From the NCBI GenBank assembly GCA_046330955.1, contig JAXLRT010000010.1, positions 1 to 64,000 of the forward strand: a stretch of DNA of 64,000 nucleotides, read 5' to 3'. The DNA is from JADJPO01 sp046330955. Its GTDB lineage: Bacteria > Actinomycetota > Actinomycetes > Actinomycetales > Kineosporiaceae. The notes below the pieces were generated by a model. It was not told where the DNA came from. It saw only the letters and a program-made list of their open reading frames with translations, and did no database searches. Numbering within the stretch: the first letter of the stretch is position 1; each line of letters begins with the position of its first letter. Position numbers and translations under genes: made by a program. This document shows, one piece after another, positions 43,101-50,898 of this stretch.

Positions 43101-44342
43101 ATGAGTCACCATGGACCCGTGACCTCCGACCCCCAGGCCACGGCCATCGCCGACTTCTCCGGCGGCGAACCGGACACCCTGACGCCCGCCGCCCTGCCGC
43201 GCCGCGTGATCATCCTGCTGATCTCGATCCTGTCGCTGATCTCGCTGCTGATGTTCGGCACCGGCGCCTACGCGCTGGCTCCCGGCGCCGCGCAGTGGCC
43301 GGACGCCGCCGCCTGGACGGTGCGGGTCGTGCTGCTGGCGTGCTCGGTGATCATGGTGGTGACGGCCGTGCTGGCCCACCGGCACGGCGGCACCGATGGC
43401 CAGACCCGCCTCGCCCACGTGCTGCTCGGCGTCGGCTGGATCCTGTTCAGCCAGGCGGTGATCGCCCTGGTGGTGCGCGTGATCCTCTGGATCGCGGGGC
43501 TGGACGATCCGCTGCGCTCCCGGCTGGTCGCCGTCGTCCTCGCCCTGGACGTGCTCGCGCTGTGCTTCTGGTCGTTCCGGCAGGCCCGGCGGGTGCCGGC
43601 GGTGCGGCGGACGTCGATCCCGGTCGAGGGACTGACGGCTCCGGTCACGGTCGCCGTGCTCACCGACACCCATTACGACCCGTGGACCACCCCGCAGTGG
43701 TCTCGCGCGGTGGTGGCGCGGGTCAACGAGCTCGGCGCCGACGTCGTCGTCCATGCCGGTGACCTCGCCGATGGCCAGGTGGCCCAGCGCGAGGCCCAGA
43801 CCCGGCCCCTGGGCGAGGTCCGGGCGCGGCACCGGTTCTACATCCTCGGCAATCACGAGTACTACTCCGGGGCAGCGCCGTGGCACGACCACATGCAATC
43901 GCTGGGCTGGACGGTGCTGGTCAACCGGCACGAGGTGATCACCGACGAGCGAGGTGGGTCGCTGGTGGTCGCCGGGGTCGACGACCCGGACGCCGCCCGC
44001 GCGCCGGTGTCGTCGAGTCACCCGACGCGCCGCGGCCCCGACCTGGACGCCGCGCTGGCGCAGGCGCCGTCCGGCGTACCGGTGCTGCTGCTCGCCCACC
44101 AGCCCCACCTGGTCGCGCAGGCCCGCGACCGGGTCGACGTCCAGCTCAGTGGGCACACCCACGGGGGGCAGATCTGGCCGTTCCACTACCTGGTGCGGCT
44201 GCGCGAGCCGGTGATCGCCGGGCTGTCGCAGCACGGCACCCGCACCCGGCTCTACGTGTCGCGGGGTACCGGGTTCTGGGGGCCGCCGTTCCGGTTGGGC
44301 GCACCGAGTGAGATCTCGTTGATCACCCTCGTTCCCCGATGA
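43101..44342 (+). CDS. membrane-anchored calcineurin-like metallophosphoesterase
   Basis: 413 aa. Four hydrophobic segments (first about residues 36-57, last about 150-168) anchor a phosphoesterase domain with all metal-binding motifs: LTDTHYDPW, VVVHAGDLAD, ILGNHEYYSG, LLLAHQPHL and LSGHTHGGQIWP. The layout is YaeI/YkuE-like, a group that acts on UDP-glucosamine-containing lipid intermediates or unknown phosphoesters. Orientation relative to the membrane cannot be fixed. ATG at 43101; a GTG six codons in is an alternative. Confidence 0.9.
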   Translation: MSHHGPVTSDPQATAIADFSGGEPDTLTPAALPRRVIILLISILSLISLLMFGTGAYALAPGAAQWPDAAAWTVRVVLLACSVIMVVTAVLAHRHGGTDGQTRLAHVLLGVGWILFSQAVIALVVRVILWIAGLDDPLRSRLVAVVLALDVLALCFWSFRQARRVPAVRRTSIPVEGLTAPVTVAVLTDTHYDPWTTPQWSRAVVARVNELGADVVVHAGDLADGQVAQREAQTRPLGEVRARHRFYILGNHEYYSGAAPWHDHMQSLGWTVLVNRHEVITDERGGSLVVAGVDDPDAARAPVSSSHPTRRGPDLDAALAQAPSGVPVLLLAHQPHLVAQARDRVDVQLSGHTHGGQIWPFHYLVRLREPVIAGLSQHGTRTRLYVSRGTGFWGPPFRLGAPSEISLITLVPR

Positions 44343-44428
44343 CCTCGACGCGCTCGTCCAGCGGTGCACGGCCGCGAGGGCATGGGTGGCGGTCGCCGCC
44401 CTGGCCCCGAGCCTCTCATCTGGACAGC

Positions 44429-44452
44429 CACTAGCCGTTTTTGCGGCTAGTG
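44429..44452. promoter_or_regulatory. perfect inverted repeat upstream of the AAA/DUF4143 gene
   Basis: CACTAGCCG and CGGCTAGTG are perfect 9-bp arms around TTTTTG, 15 bp before the start codon, in an AT-rich patch unlike the surroundings. No ribosome site is evident between it and the ATG, so the gene may be leaderless and the palindrome a promoter-overlapping operator, or an RNA hairpin. Confidence 0.55.
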
Positions 44453-44467
44453 AGTAACCTTTTTTGT

Positions 44468-45694
44468 ATGACCGGACCGGATGGATACCTGCCGCGTCAC
44501 CTGGAGGCGCGTCTGGACACGGCGCTCCGCTCGGCGCCCGCGGTGCTCCTGGACGGGCCGCGCGGGGTCGGGAAGACGACAACGGCCGCGCGCCGCGCAG
44601 CGTCGTCCGTGCTGTTGCCGCGCGATCTCGAGCTTCTCCGGGCCGACCCCGAGGGCTATCTCAGCGCCCTGCGACCGCCGGTCCTGCTCGATGAGTGGCA
44701 ACTCGCCGGCACCGACCTGCTGTGGACGGTCAAGCGCCTCGTCGACGACAACCCCGAACCGGGGCAGTTCCTTCTGACCGGCAGTGTGGAGCCCGCGACC
44801 TACGGGCCCACCTACCCGCTGACCGGCCGAGCCGCCCACCTCCTCCTGCGTCCGATGACTCGAGCCGAGCTCGCCGGGACCGCGAGCGAGCAGACCTTCC
44901 TCGCCGGCGTGATGTCCGAGGGGCCGCCGAGCCCGGGTCAGGACAGGGCGCCGGTGTTCGACCTCGCCGCCCTGGGAACGCCCGGTTTCCCGGCGATGCG
45001 CGCCAGCCCCGAGCCGCGGCTCGCCCTGGACGCCTACGCGCATCTGGTGGCCCAGCGCGCCGGCGAGGAGGGCCGAGATGCCACCCGGCTGCTCCGGACG
45101 ATGCGCGTACTGGCCACCCTGAGCGGGCAGGCCGCGCCGGACCAACGTGTCTGGGACGCCGCCGACATCAACAAGGCGACCTGGAAGCACTACGACGACC
45201 TACTCGTGCGCACCCACGTCGCCGCGCCCGTGGCAGCCTTCGAGAGCAACCGCCTGGCCCGGTTGACCAGCTACCCCAAGCGATTCCTCGCCGACACCGC
45301 CCTGACGCTGGCGCTGGCCGAGATGGGCGTGGACCAGCTCCGCCAGGAGCCCACGTCGGCCGGACGCCTCCTGGAGTCCTACGTCGCGCAGCAACTGAGG
45401 CCGCAGGTGGATGCGTTGCGCGGCAACCTGTTTCACGTCCGTACCGGCGCCGGCGAACGCGAGGTCGACTTCGTGGTCGAGGTCGGCGGCACCGTTGTCG
45501 GGATCGAGGTGAAGCTCACCCGACGTCCCGGACCCGCAGATGCCGGACCGCTGGCCTGGCTGCGTGATCGCCTCGGCGAGCGGTTCGCGCACGGGCTCGT
45601 CGTCCACACCGGAGGTGACTGCTATGCACTCGGTGACCGCCTGGTCGCCGTCCCGCTGGGGCTGGTCGAGGGACGTGCCCTCCGGAACGTCTGA
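44468..45694 (+). CDS. AAA-type ATPase with DUF4143 domain
   Basis: 408 aa. Walker A is DGPRGVGKTTT (about residues 32-42), and Walker B is PPVLLDEWQL, the AAA_14 type; LLTGSV supplies sensor 1. The C-terminal DUF4143 has a restriction-endonuclease-like core (GEREVDFVVEVGGTVVGIEVKLT, pattern D..ExK). The biological role of these abundant proteins is unsettled, with suggestions of stress or defence functions. The ATG at 44468 is chosen; a palindrome lies just upstream. A frameshifted relative exists at 31237-31736. Confidence 0.87.
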   Translation: MTGPDGYLPRHLEARLDTALRSAPAVLLDGPRGVGKTTTAARRAASSVLLPRDLELLRADPEGYLSALRPPVLLDEWQLAGTDLLWTVKRLVDDNPEPGQFLLTGSVEPATYGPTYPLTGRAAHLLLRPMTRAELAGTASEQTFLAGVMSEGPPSPGQDRAPVFDLAALGTPGFPAMRASPEPRLALDAYAHLVAQRAGEEGRDATRLLRTMRVLATLSGQAAPDQRVWDAADINKATWKHYDDLLVRTHVAAPVAAFESNRLARLTSYPKRFLADTALTLALAEMGVDQLRQEPTSAGRLLESYVAQQLRPQVDALRGNLFHVRTGAGEREVDFVVEVGGTVVGIEVKLTRRPGPADAGPLAWLRDRLGERFAHGLVVHTGGDCYALGDRLVAVPLGLVEGRALRNV

Positions 45695-45705
45695 CTCTCG
45701 GCCGA

Positions 45706-48114
45706 CTACGTGGCCATGTCGACGAAGCGCGAGTAGTGGCCCTGGAAGGCGACGGTGATGGTGTCGGTGGGGCCGTTGCGGTGTTTGGCCACGATGAAGT
45801 CGGCCTCGCCGGCGCGGGGGGACTCCTTCTCGTACATGTCCTCGCGGTGCAGCAGGATCACCATGTCGGCGTCCTGCTCGATCGAGTTGTGCACCGCGAT
45901 GCCGTTGGCCACGAAGTTGTGGGTGCCGAGCACGGTGGCGTCGTAGACCTGCTCGACGCCGTCCGGCTCGATGGCCACGATCTCGTCCCACACCACGTCG
46001 TTGACCGCCAGCACGTCGAGCTCGACGCGCTGCAGCAGCGCGGCCACCCGACCGAGGCGCTGGCGCGGCACGGCGACCCTGCCGCCCAGGTCACCACGCA
46101 GGGTCTCGACCAGCGCGGGTTCGCTCACCGCACCGATGTGCATCGGGTCGGTGAGCACGCTGCGCACCTGCTGCCACACGTCGTCCTCGGTGGTCCCGGG
46201 ACGCGGTCCGGCACCGGAGGCGTCCCAGCTGGGACGCGCGCTGCGCGCGCGCACCGTGGCGAGCAACCGGGTGGCGGCCATCGCATCGCGACCGTCCACG
46301 CCGATCTCGCCGAGGAAGCGGCGCTGGTCGTCCGTCCCCTCGATCAGCACCGCGGCGCCACCCTCGATCAGCCGGGCCGTGATGCCGAACCGCAGCAACA
46401 GCCGGGCGACGCCGTCCGCCGTGGCGCGACCGGGCGCGGTCAGGCGCACCAACGCCGGTTCGGCGCGCACCCACCCCGCCCGATTCCACAGCTCGCGCAG
46501 GAACAGCGCGATCTGCCGCTTCGGCAACCCGAACGTCTGCGCCGCAAGGGGTTCGGTGCCGGCGGCCACCCGGCCCGCCAGGGCGAGCACCTCGGCGTCC
46601 GAGAACACCTCGACCTGCTCGGGGGCCGGCACGTGGCGCGGCACCGCGACCTGCGCTCCGGGGCGCAGGTCACCGATCGGCGTCCAGCCCTCGTAGGTCA
46701 GGAACGGGTGGTTCGCGGTGGCGCGGACGCACTTGCCCGAGGCCAGGCGCACCCGGAACACCTCGCGCTCGCCGGTGGCGAACACGTGCGTCAGGTGCCG
46801 CCGCACGTAGCGCAGCGAATCGTCCAGCGACCACACCGGGACGTCGCGCGCACCCGAGGCGAACAACTCCCCCATGGTGGTCTCGGCCCCGGTGTCGGCC
46901 CGCAGGATCGCGGTATCGGCGGTGAGACACCCGGATTCGCGCAGGTCACTGACCATCGGCTTCTTGTCGGTGCGCTGCTCCGGACCACGGTTCAGCTGGC
47001 TGATCGCGATCACCGGCACCTCGAGCTCCTTGGCGAGCAGCTTCAGCGCCCGGGAGAACTCACTGACCTCCTGCTGGCGGGACTCGACCTTCTTGCCCGA
47101 GGTCATCAGCTGCAGGTAGTCGACCACGACCAGCTTGAGCCCGTGCCGCTGCTTGAGCCGGCGGCACTTGGCCCGGATCTCCATCAACGTCATGTTCGGC
47201 GAGTCGTCGATGAACAGCGGCGCCGAGTTGATCTCACCCATGGTGCGCGCCAGCCGGGTCCAGTCCTCCTCGCGCATCGTGCCCTTGCGCATGTTCTGCA
47301 ACGGGATCCGCGCCTCGGCCGACAGCATGCGCATGGTGATCTCGGTACGGCTCATCTCCAGACTGAAGATCACCGCCGGCATGTTGTGATGGATCGCCGC
47401 GCTGCGGCAGATATCCAATCCCACGGTGCTCTTACCCACCGCCGGCCGCGCCGCGATGACGATCATCTGCCCGCCGTGCAGACCATTGGTGAGCCGGTCG
47501 AGGTCGGCGAACCCGGTCGGCACCCCGACCATGCCGTCACCGCGCGCCGAGGACGCCTCGATCTCGTCGATGGTGGCCTCGATGACGTCACCGATGGCGT
47601 GGTAATCCTCGGACTGGCGCTTCTCGGTGACCGCGTACACCTCGGCCTGCGCCGCGTTCACCAACTCGTCGACGTCCCCGCCGTCGGTGGCATACCCCAG
47701 CTGGACGATCTTCGTGCCGGCCTGCACCAACCGGCGCAGCACCGCCCGCTCGTGCACGATCCGCGCGTAGTAGCCGGCGTTCGCCGCGGTCGGCACCGAC
47801 GACAGCAACGTGTGCAGGTACGCCGGTCCCCCGATGCGGCCCAGCTCGCCCCGCTTGGTCAGCTCGGCCGCGACGGTGACGGCGTCCGCGGGCTCACCCC
47901 GGCCGTACAGGTCGAGCACCGCCTCGAACACCAGCTCGTGGGCCGGGCGGTAGAAGTCGGTGCCCCGCAGCACCTCGACCACGTCAGCGATGGCGTCCTT
48001 GGACAGCAACATGCCGCCCAACACGCTCTGCTCCGCCGCGACGTCCTGCGGCGGGGTACGGCCGAAGTCCTCACTCGGAACCTCACTGGTGAACTCGAGG
48101 TCCGCAACAGACAC
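45706..48114 (-). CDS. dnaB: replicative DNA helicase DnaB with intein
   Basis: Precursor of 802 aa; removal of a 348-residue intein leaves a 454-aa helicase. The N-terminal domain (PPQDVAAEQSVLGGMLLSKDAI) and RecA-type core with ARPAVGKST, SLEMSRTEITMRM, VVVDYLQLM and SQLNRGPEQR are standard. The intein interrupts after DLRESG, between the conserved helicase motifs, and the C-extein resumes SIEQDADMVILLHRE. The GTG at 48114 is chosen because AAGGAGG lies 8 bp upstream. Convergent with the AAA gene, 11 bp apart. Confidence 0.96.
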   Translation of the reverse strand: MSVADLEFTSEVPSEDFGRTPPQDVAAEQSVLGGMLLSKDAIADVVEVLRGTDFYRPAHELVFEAVLDLYGRGEPADAVTVAAELTKRGELGRIGGPAYLHTLLSSVPTAANAGYYARIVHERAVLRRLVQAGTKIVQLGYATDGGDVDELVNAAQAEVYAVTEKRQSEDYHAIGDVIEATIDEIEASSARGDGMVGVPTGFADLDRLTNGLHGGQMIVIAARPAVGKSTVGLDICRSAAIHHNMPAVIFSLEMSRTEITMRMLSAEARIPLQNMRKGTMREEDWTRLARTMGEINSAPLFIDDSPNMTLMEIRAKCRRLKQRHGLKLVVVDYLQLMTSGKKVESRQQEVSEFSRALKLLAKELEVPVIAISQLNRGPEQRTDKKPMVSDLRESGCLTADTAILRADTGAETTMGELFASGARDVPVWSLDDSLRYVRRHLTHVFATGEREVFRVRLASGKCVRATANHPFLTYEGWTPIGDLRPGAQVAVPRHVPAPEQVEVFSDAEVLALAGRVAAGTEPLAAQTFGLPKRQIALFLRELWNRAGWVRAEPALVRLTAPGRATADGVARLLLRFGITARLIEGGAAVLIEGTDDQRRFLGEIGVDGRDAMAATRLLATVRARSARPSWDASGAGPRPGTTEDDVWQQVRSVLTDPMHIGAVSEPALVETLRGDLGGRVAVPRQRLGRVAALLQRVELDVLAVNDVVWDEIVAIEPDGVEQVYDATVLGTHNFVANGIAVHNSIEQDADMVILLHREDMYEKESPRAGEADFIVAKHRNGPTDTITVAFQGHYSRFVDMAT
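45886..46929 (-). other. intein in DnaB with degenerate homing endonuclease
   Basis: 348 residues from Cys1 (CLTADTAIL, block A) to Asn (VANGIAVHN, block G), with extein Ser at +1 and block B VRATANHPFLTYEG (TxxH). All splicing residues are present. The endonuclease region is reduced: where a first LAGLIDADG motif is expected the sequence is ALAGRVAAGTEP, and the second helix reads LFLRELWNRAGWV instead of ending in a DG. An active homing enzyme is unlikely. A 16-bp palindrome lies inside at 46221-46236. Confidence 0.9.
46221..46236. repeat. 16-bp palindrome inside the intein, copy 3
   Basis: CGTCCCAGCTGGGACG, identical to the copy at 28926-28941, read through in frame as RPSWDA in a variable part of the intein. 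Confidence 0.5.
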
Positions 48115-48573
48115 CGCCGTAGCCTCCTTGCGTCGTCCTGCTGGACTGGGAACCGGCATGGCCCCAGTGGTACTACCCACCACCGACAGGTAGCTGTCTG
48201 TCGACAGTCGGCAACATTACGTAGTGCTCAGCCAGCCAGCGTGCCCCCCGGCCGACGTGAACCTAGGGGCGTGCCGAGGGCGGGGCAAACCGAGGGTGTG
48301 GGTGCCGGGCCGTAGTCTGTGGACAACAGGTGGACGACCGTGGGGTGTCGCCCACAGGTTGTGGATAAACCTGGGGACAGGCGATGTGATTCACACTGGC
48401 ACATGCCTCTGACCTGCACGAACGACGTCCACCGAGTGTGGAGGAGAGAAAGTCGGCGTGTCTGTTGGAGCGTGTCGGAGCCCCGAACCGGGGGATTCCA
48501 GAGTGTTGGGTGTGACATCTGTGTCCACTGGTGGTGGATGGACTGTGGATAACTGTGGAGGCGTGGGTGGCTG
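48115..48573. other. intergenic region with DnaA-box-like 9-mers
   Basis: About 460 bp between the divergent dnaB and MATE genes without a gene. It holds two exact copies of TGTGGATAA (48360-48368, 48544-48552), the complement of the DnaA box TTATCCACA, and one near match TGTGGACAA (48318-48326), all in the same orientation. The sequence between is locally less GC-rich. There is no dnaA or dnaN here, so it is not a standard origin; DnaA-dependent control of dnaB or a DnaA-titrating site is possible. Confidence 0.5.
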
Positions 48574-49914
48574 ATGCGTCGCTCTGACGGCGCCGCTCGC
48601 GAGGTCCTGGCGCTCGCCGTCCCGGCCCTGGGTGCCCTCGTCGCCGAGCCCCTCTTCCTGCTCGCCGATTCGGCCATCGTGGGGCGGTTGGGCACCGTGC
48701 CGCTCGCCGGGCTGGGCCTGGCCGGAGCGATCCTCGGCGGCGCGATCTACGTGTTCATCTTCCTCGCCTACGGCACCACGGCCTCGGTCGCCCGCCGCCT
48801 GGGGGCCGGTGACCTGCGGGCCGCACTCACCCAGGGCGTGGACGGCATGTGGCTGGCTCTCGCTCTCGGCCTGCCCGCGGCCCTGGCCGCCTTCGCCGCC
48901 GCCCCGTGGCTGGTCGACCTGTTCGGCCCCACCCCGGACGTCGCCGCGCAGGCCGTCACCTACCTGCGGTCCTCGCTGCCGGGCCTGCCCGCGATGCTCG
49001 TGCTGCTCGCCGCGACCGGGGTGCTGCGCGGGCTGCAGGACACCCGCACCCCGCTGGTGGTCTACGCCGCCGGCGCCGCGGTCAACGCGATCCTCAACCT
49101 GCTGCTGGTGCACGGTCTCGGCCCCGCGCCGCGGCTGGGCATCGCCGGATCGGGCCTCGGCACGGCCCTGACCCAGCTCGGCATGGCCGCGGCGGTCACC
49201 GCGGTCGTGGTGCGGGGCGCGCGGCGTCATCACGCCTCGCTGCGCCCCGACCGGGCGGGCATCCTCGCGTCGGGGCGCAGCGGCGTCCCGTTGCTGGTGC
49301 GCACCCTGGCGCTGCGCACGGCACTGCTGATCGCCACCTGGGTGGTGACCGACAAGGGCGAGGTGGCCCTGGCCGCCCACCAGGTGGTCACGACACTCTG
49401 GACCCTGCTGGCGCTGTCGCTGGATGCCATCGCGATCGCGGCGCAGGCGCTCACCGGGCGATCGCTCGGCGCCGGGGACGTGCCCGGCACCCGGGCCACG
49501 ACCGGGCTGATGATCCGCTGGGGGGTGTGGGGCGGCGTCGTCCTCGGGGTGGTGCTGCTGGTGGTGCGCGGCTGGCTGGGTCCGCTGTTCGTCGACGACC
49601 CGGCGGTGTGGCGGGCGATGAGCGCGGCACTGATCGTGGCGGCGATCGCCCAGCCGGTCTCGGGGTTCGTGTTCGTGCTGGACGGCGTGCTGATCGGTGC
49701 CGGGGACGGTCGCTATCTGGCGGTGGCCGGGGTGATCCAGGTGCTGATCTACGCCCCGTTCGCCGTCGCGGTGGCCGTCTGGGCGCCGTCCGGGACGACG
49801 GGTCTGGTGTGGGCCTGGGTGAGCTGGACGGCGGCCTACATGCTCGCGCGAGCGGTGTTCCTCGGCGTCCGGGCGCGAGGGTCGGCCTGGATGGTGACCG
49901 GCGCCGTCCGCTGA
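48574..49914 (+). CDS. MATE-family efflux transporter
   Basis: Multidrug-and-toxin-extrusion type antiporter, 446 aa, twelve predicted helices in two similar halves. ALAVPALGALVAEPLFLLADSAIVGRLG and GLGLAGAILGGAIYVFIFLAYGTTASVARRLG are typical of the DinF-like subgroup. It would export a cationic or lipophilic compound with Na+ or H+. Divergent from dnaB across the DnaA-box region. Confidence 0.92.
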   Translation: MRRSDGAAREVLALAVPALGALVAEPLFLLADSAIVGRLGTVPLAGLGLAGAILGGAIYVFIFLAYGTTASVARRLGAGDLRAALTQGVDGMWLALALGLPAALAAFAAAPWLVDLFGPTPDVAAQAVTYLRSSLPGLPAMLVLLAATGVLRGLQDTRTPLVVYAAGAAVNAILNLLLVHGLGPAPRLGIAGSGLGTALTQLGMAAAVTAVVVRGARRHHASLRPDRAGILASGRSGVPLLVRTLALRTALLIATWVVTDKGEVALAAHQVVTTLWTLLALSLDAIAIAAQALTGRSLGAGDVPGTRATTGLMIRWGVWGGVVLGVVLLVVRGWLGPLFVDDPAVWRAMSAALIVAAIAQPVSGFVFVLDGVLIGAGDGRYLAVAGVIQVLIYAPFAVAVAVWAPSGTTGLVWAWVSWTAAYMLARAVFLGVRARGSAWMVTGAVR

Positions 49915-50047
49915 CCGGGGCCCCCCGTCGCCCGGGCATCCTCACCACAGGGCGCAGCTGACCCGTGACCCGAGGCGATGGATCGATCGCCGGCGAGTCC
50001 GGCAGCCACCTGGTGACGTGCGCGGCGCAAGAAGTTCGGACGCCGGT

Positions 50048-50076
50048 GCATCCGAACCGGCGCCTCGAACGGAATA
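50048..50076 (+). promoter_or_regulatory. possible SigK-like ECF promoter of the fasciclin gene
   Basis: GCATCC, then a 16-bp spacer, then CGGAATA lies about 60 bp before the fasciclin start. From memory, mycobacterial SigK promoters (which drive the fasciclin proteins MPT70/MPT83) follow CCATCC-N16/17-CCGAATA, so this is a near match. No sigma factor gene is in the window. Confidence 0.3.
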
Positions 50077-50134
50077 CCTCGCTGGCAGCACACGGAGTAC
50101 CACCTACCGCCCGACCACCAGTGAGGAGCGCGTC

Positions 50135-50800
50135 ATGAAGCACGTTCGCCGGATCGTCACCGGCCTGGCAGCCGCCGGAGTGGGTCTCACCTCGATGGGC
50201 CTGGCCGCCCCGGCACAGGCCGGCACCGCCGCGCCGGCCTCGTCCCACGGCACCCGCAGCCTGGCTGCGGTCCTGACCTCGGACGGCAACCAGTTCGACC
50301 ACAACTGGCACGACTACGACATCGTGACCGAGGCCGCGCTCGCGGTGCTGAAGGCCAAGCCGAACAGCCCGGTCAAGGTGCTCACCGACGGCTCGACCGC
50401 GATCACGGTCTTCGTCCCGAACGACCGCGCCTTCCGCCGGCTGGCCAGCGACCTGTTCCACAAGCGGTACCACTCCGAGAAGGCGGTCTTCACCGACCTG
50501 GCCACCAAGGTCGGCATCGACACCATCGAGAAGGTGCTGCTCTACCACGTGGTGCCGGGCAAGACGATCACCGCCAAGCAGGCGCTCGGCCTGCCGCGCA
50601 ACACCGCCGTGGCCACCGCATTGCCGGGCGCCTCGTTCCGGGTGCACGTGCGCGACCGGCACCCGGTCACGGTCGAGCTGAAGGACAACGACCCCAATGA
50701 CCGCAACCCCTACCTGGTGCGCGGTCAACTCGACCTGAACAAGGGCAACAAGCAGATCGCGCACGGCATCAGCCGGGTGCTGCGCCCGGCCGACCTCTGA
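50135..50800 (+). CDS. secreted fasciclin-domain protein
   Basis: Exported protein, 221 aa. The signal peptide (IVTGLAAAGVGLTSMGLAAPAQA) is followed by a fasciclin (FAS1) domain: ITVFVPNDRAFRRLASDL, KVLLYHVVPGKTITAKQALG and the closing GNKQIAHGISRVLRP. FAS1 proteins mediate surface adhesion or binding; MPT70 is the best-known actinobacterial case. GAGGAG precedes the ATG. A terminator hairpin follows. Confidence 0.92.
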   Translation: MKHVRRIVTGLAAAGVGLTSMGLAAPAQAGTAAPASSHGTRSLAAVLTSDGNQFDHNWHDYDIVTEAALAVLKAKPNSPVKVLTDGSTAITVFVPNDRAFRRLASDLFHKRYHSEKAVFTDLATKVGIDTIEKVLLYHVVPGKTITAKQALGLPRNTAVATALPGASFRVHVRDRHPVTVELKDNDPNDRNPYLVRGQLDLNKGNKQIAHGISRVLRPADL

Positions 50801-50835
50801 GCCTCACCCAGCGTCCCGCGATCACGACGTCCCGC

Positions 50836-50898
50836 GATCACGACGAGGGGGCGGTCTCGACCCAGGTGCAGGGTCGGGACCGCCCTCTCGTGACGATC
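50836..50898. terminator. terminator palindrome, GATCACGA family copy 1
   Basis: Imperfect palindrome GATCACGACGAGGGGGCGGTCTCGACCC...GGGTCGGGACCGCCCTCTCGTGACGATC, in pieces below 30 bp per arm, between the convergent fasciclin and GGDEF genes. The same sequence recurs at 53436 and 54488. Preceded by a tandem duplication of CCCGCGATCACGACG. Confidence 0.75.

Noticed and set aside
45736..48315. An 859-codon plus-strand open frame
   Set aside because: Antisense to dnaB; composition is that of a shadow frame.
48318..48552. Chromosomal origin oriC
   Set aside because: Only three DnaA-box-like sites, and no dnaA, dnaN or AT-rich unwinding region; reported as a DnaA-box cluster only.
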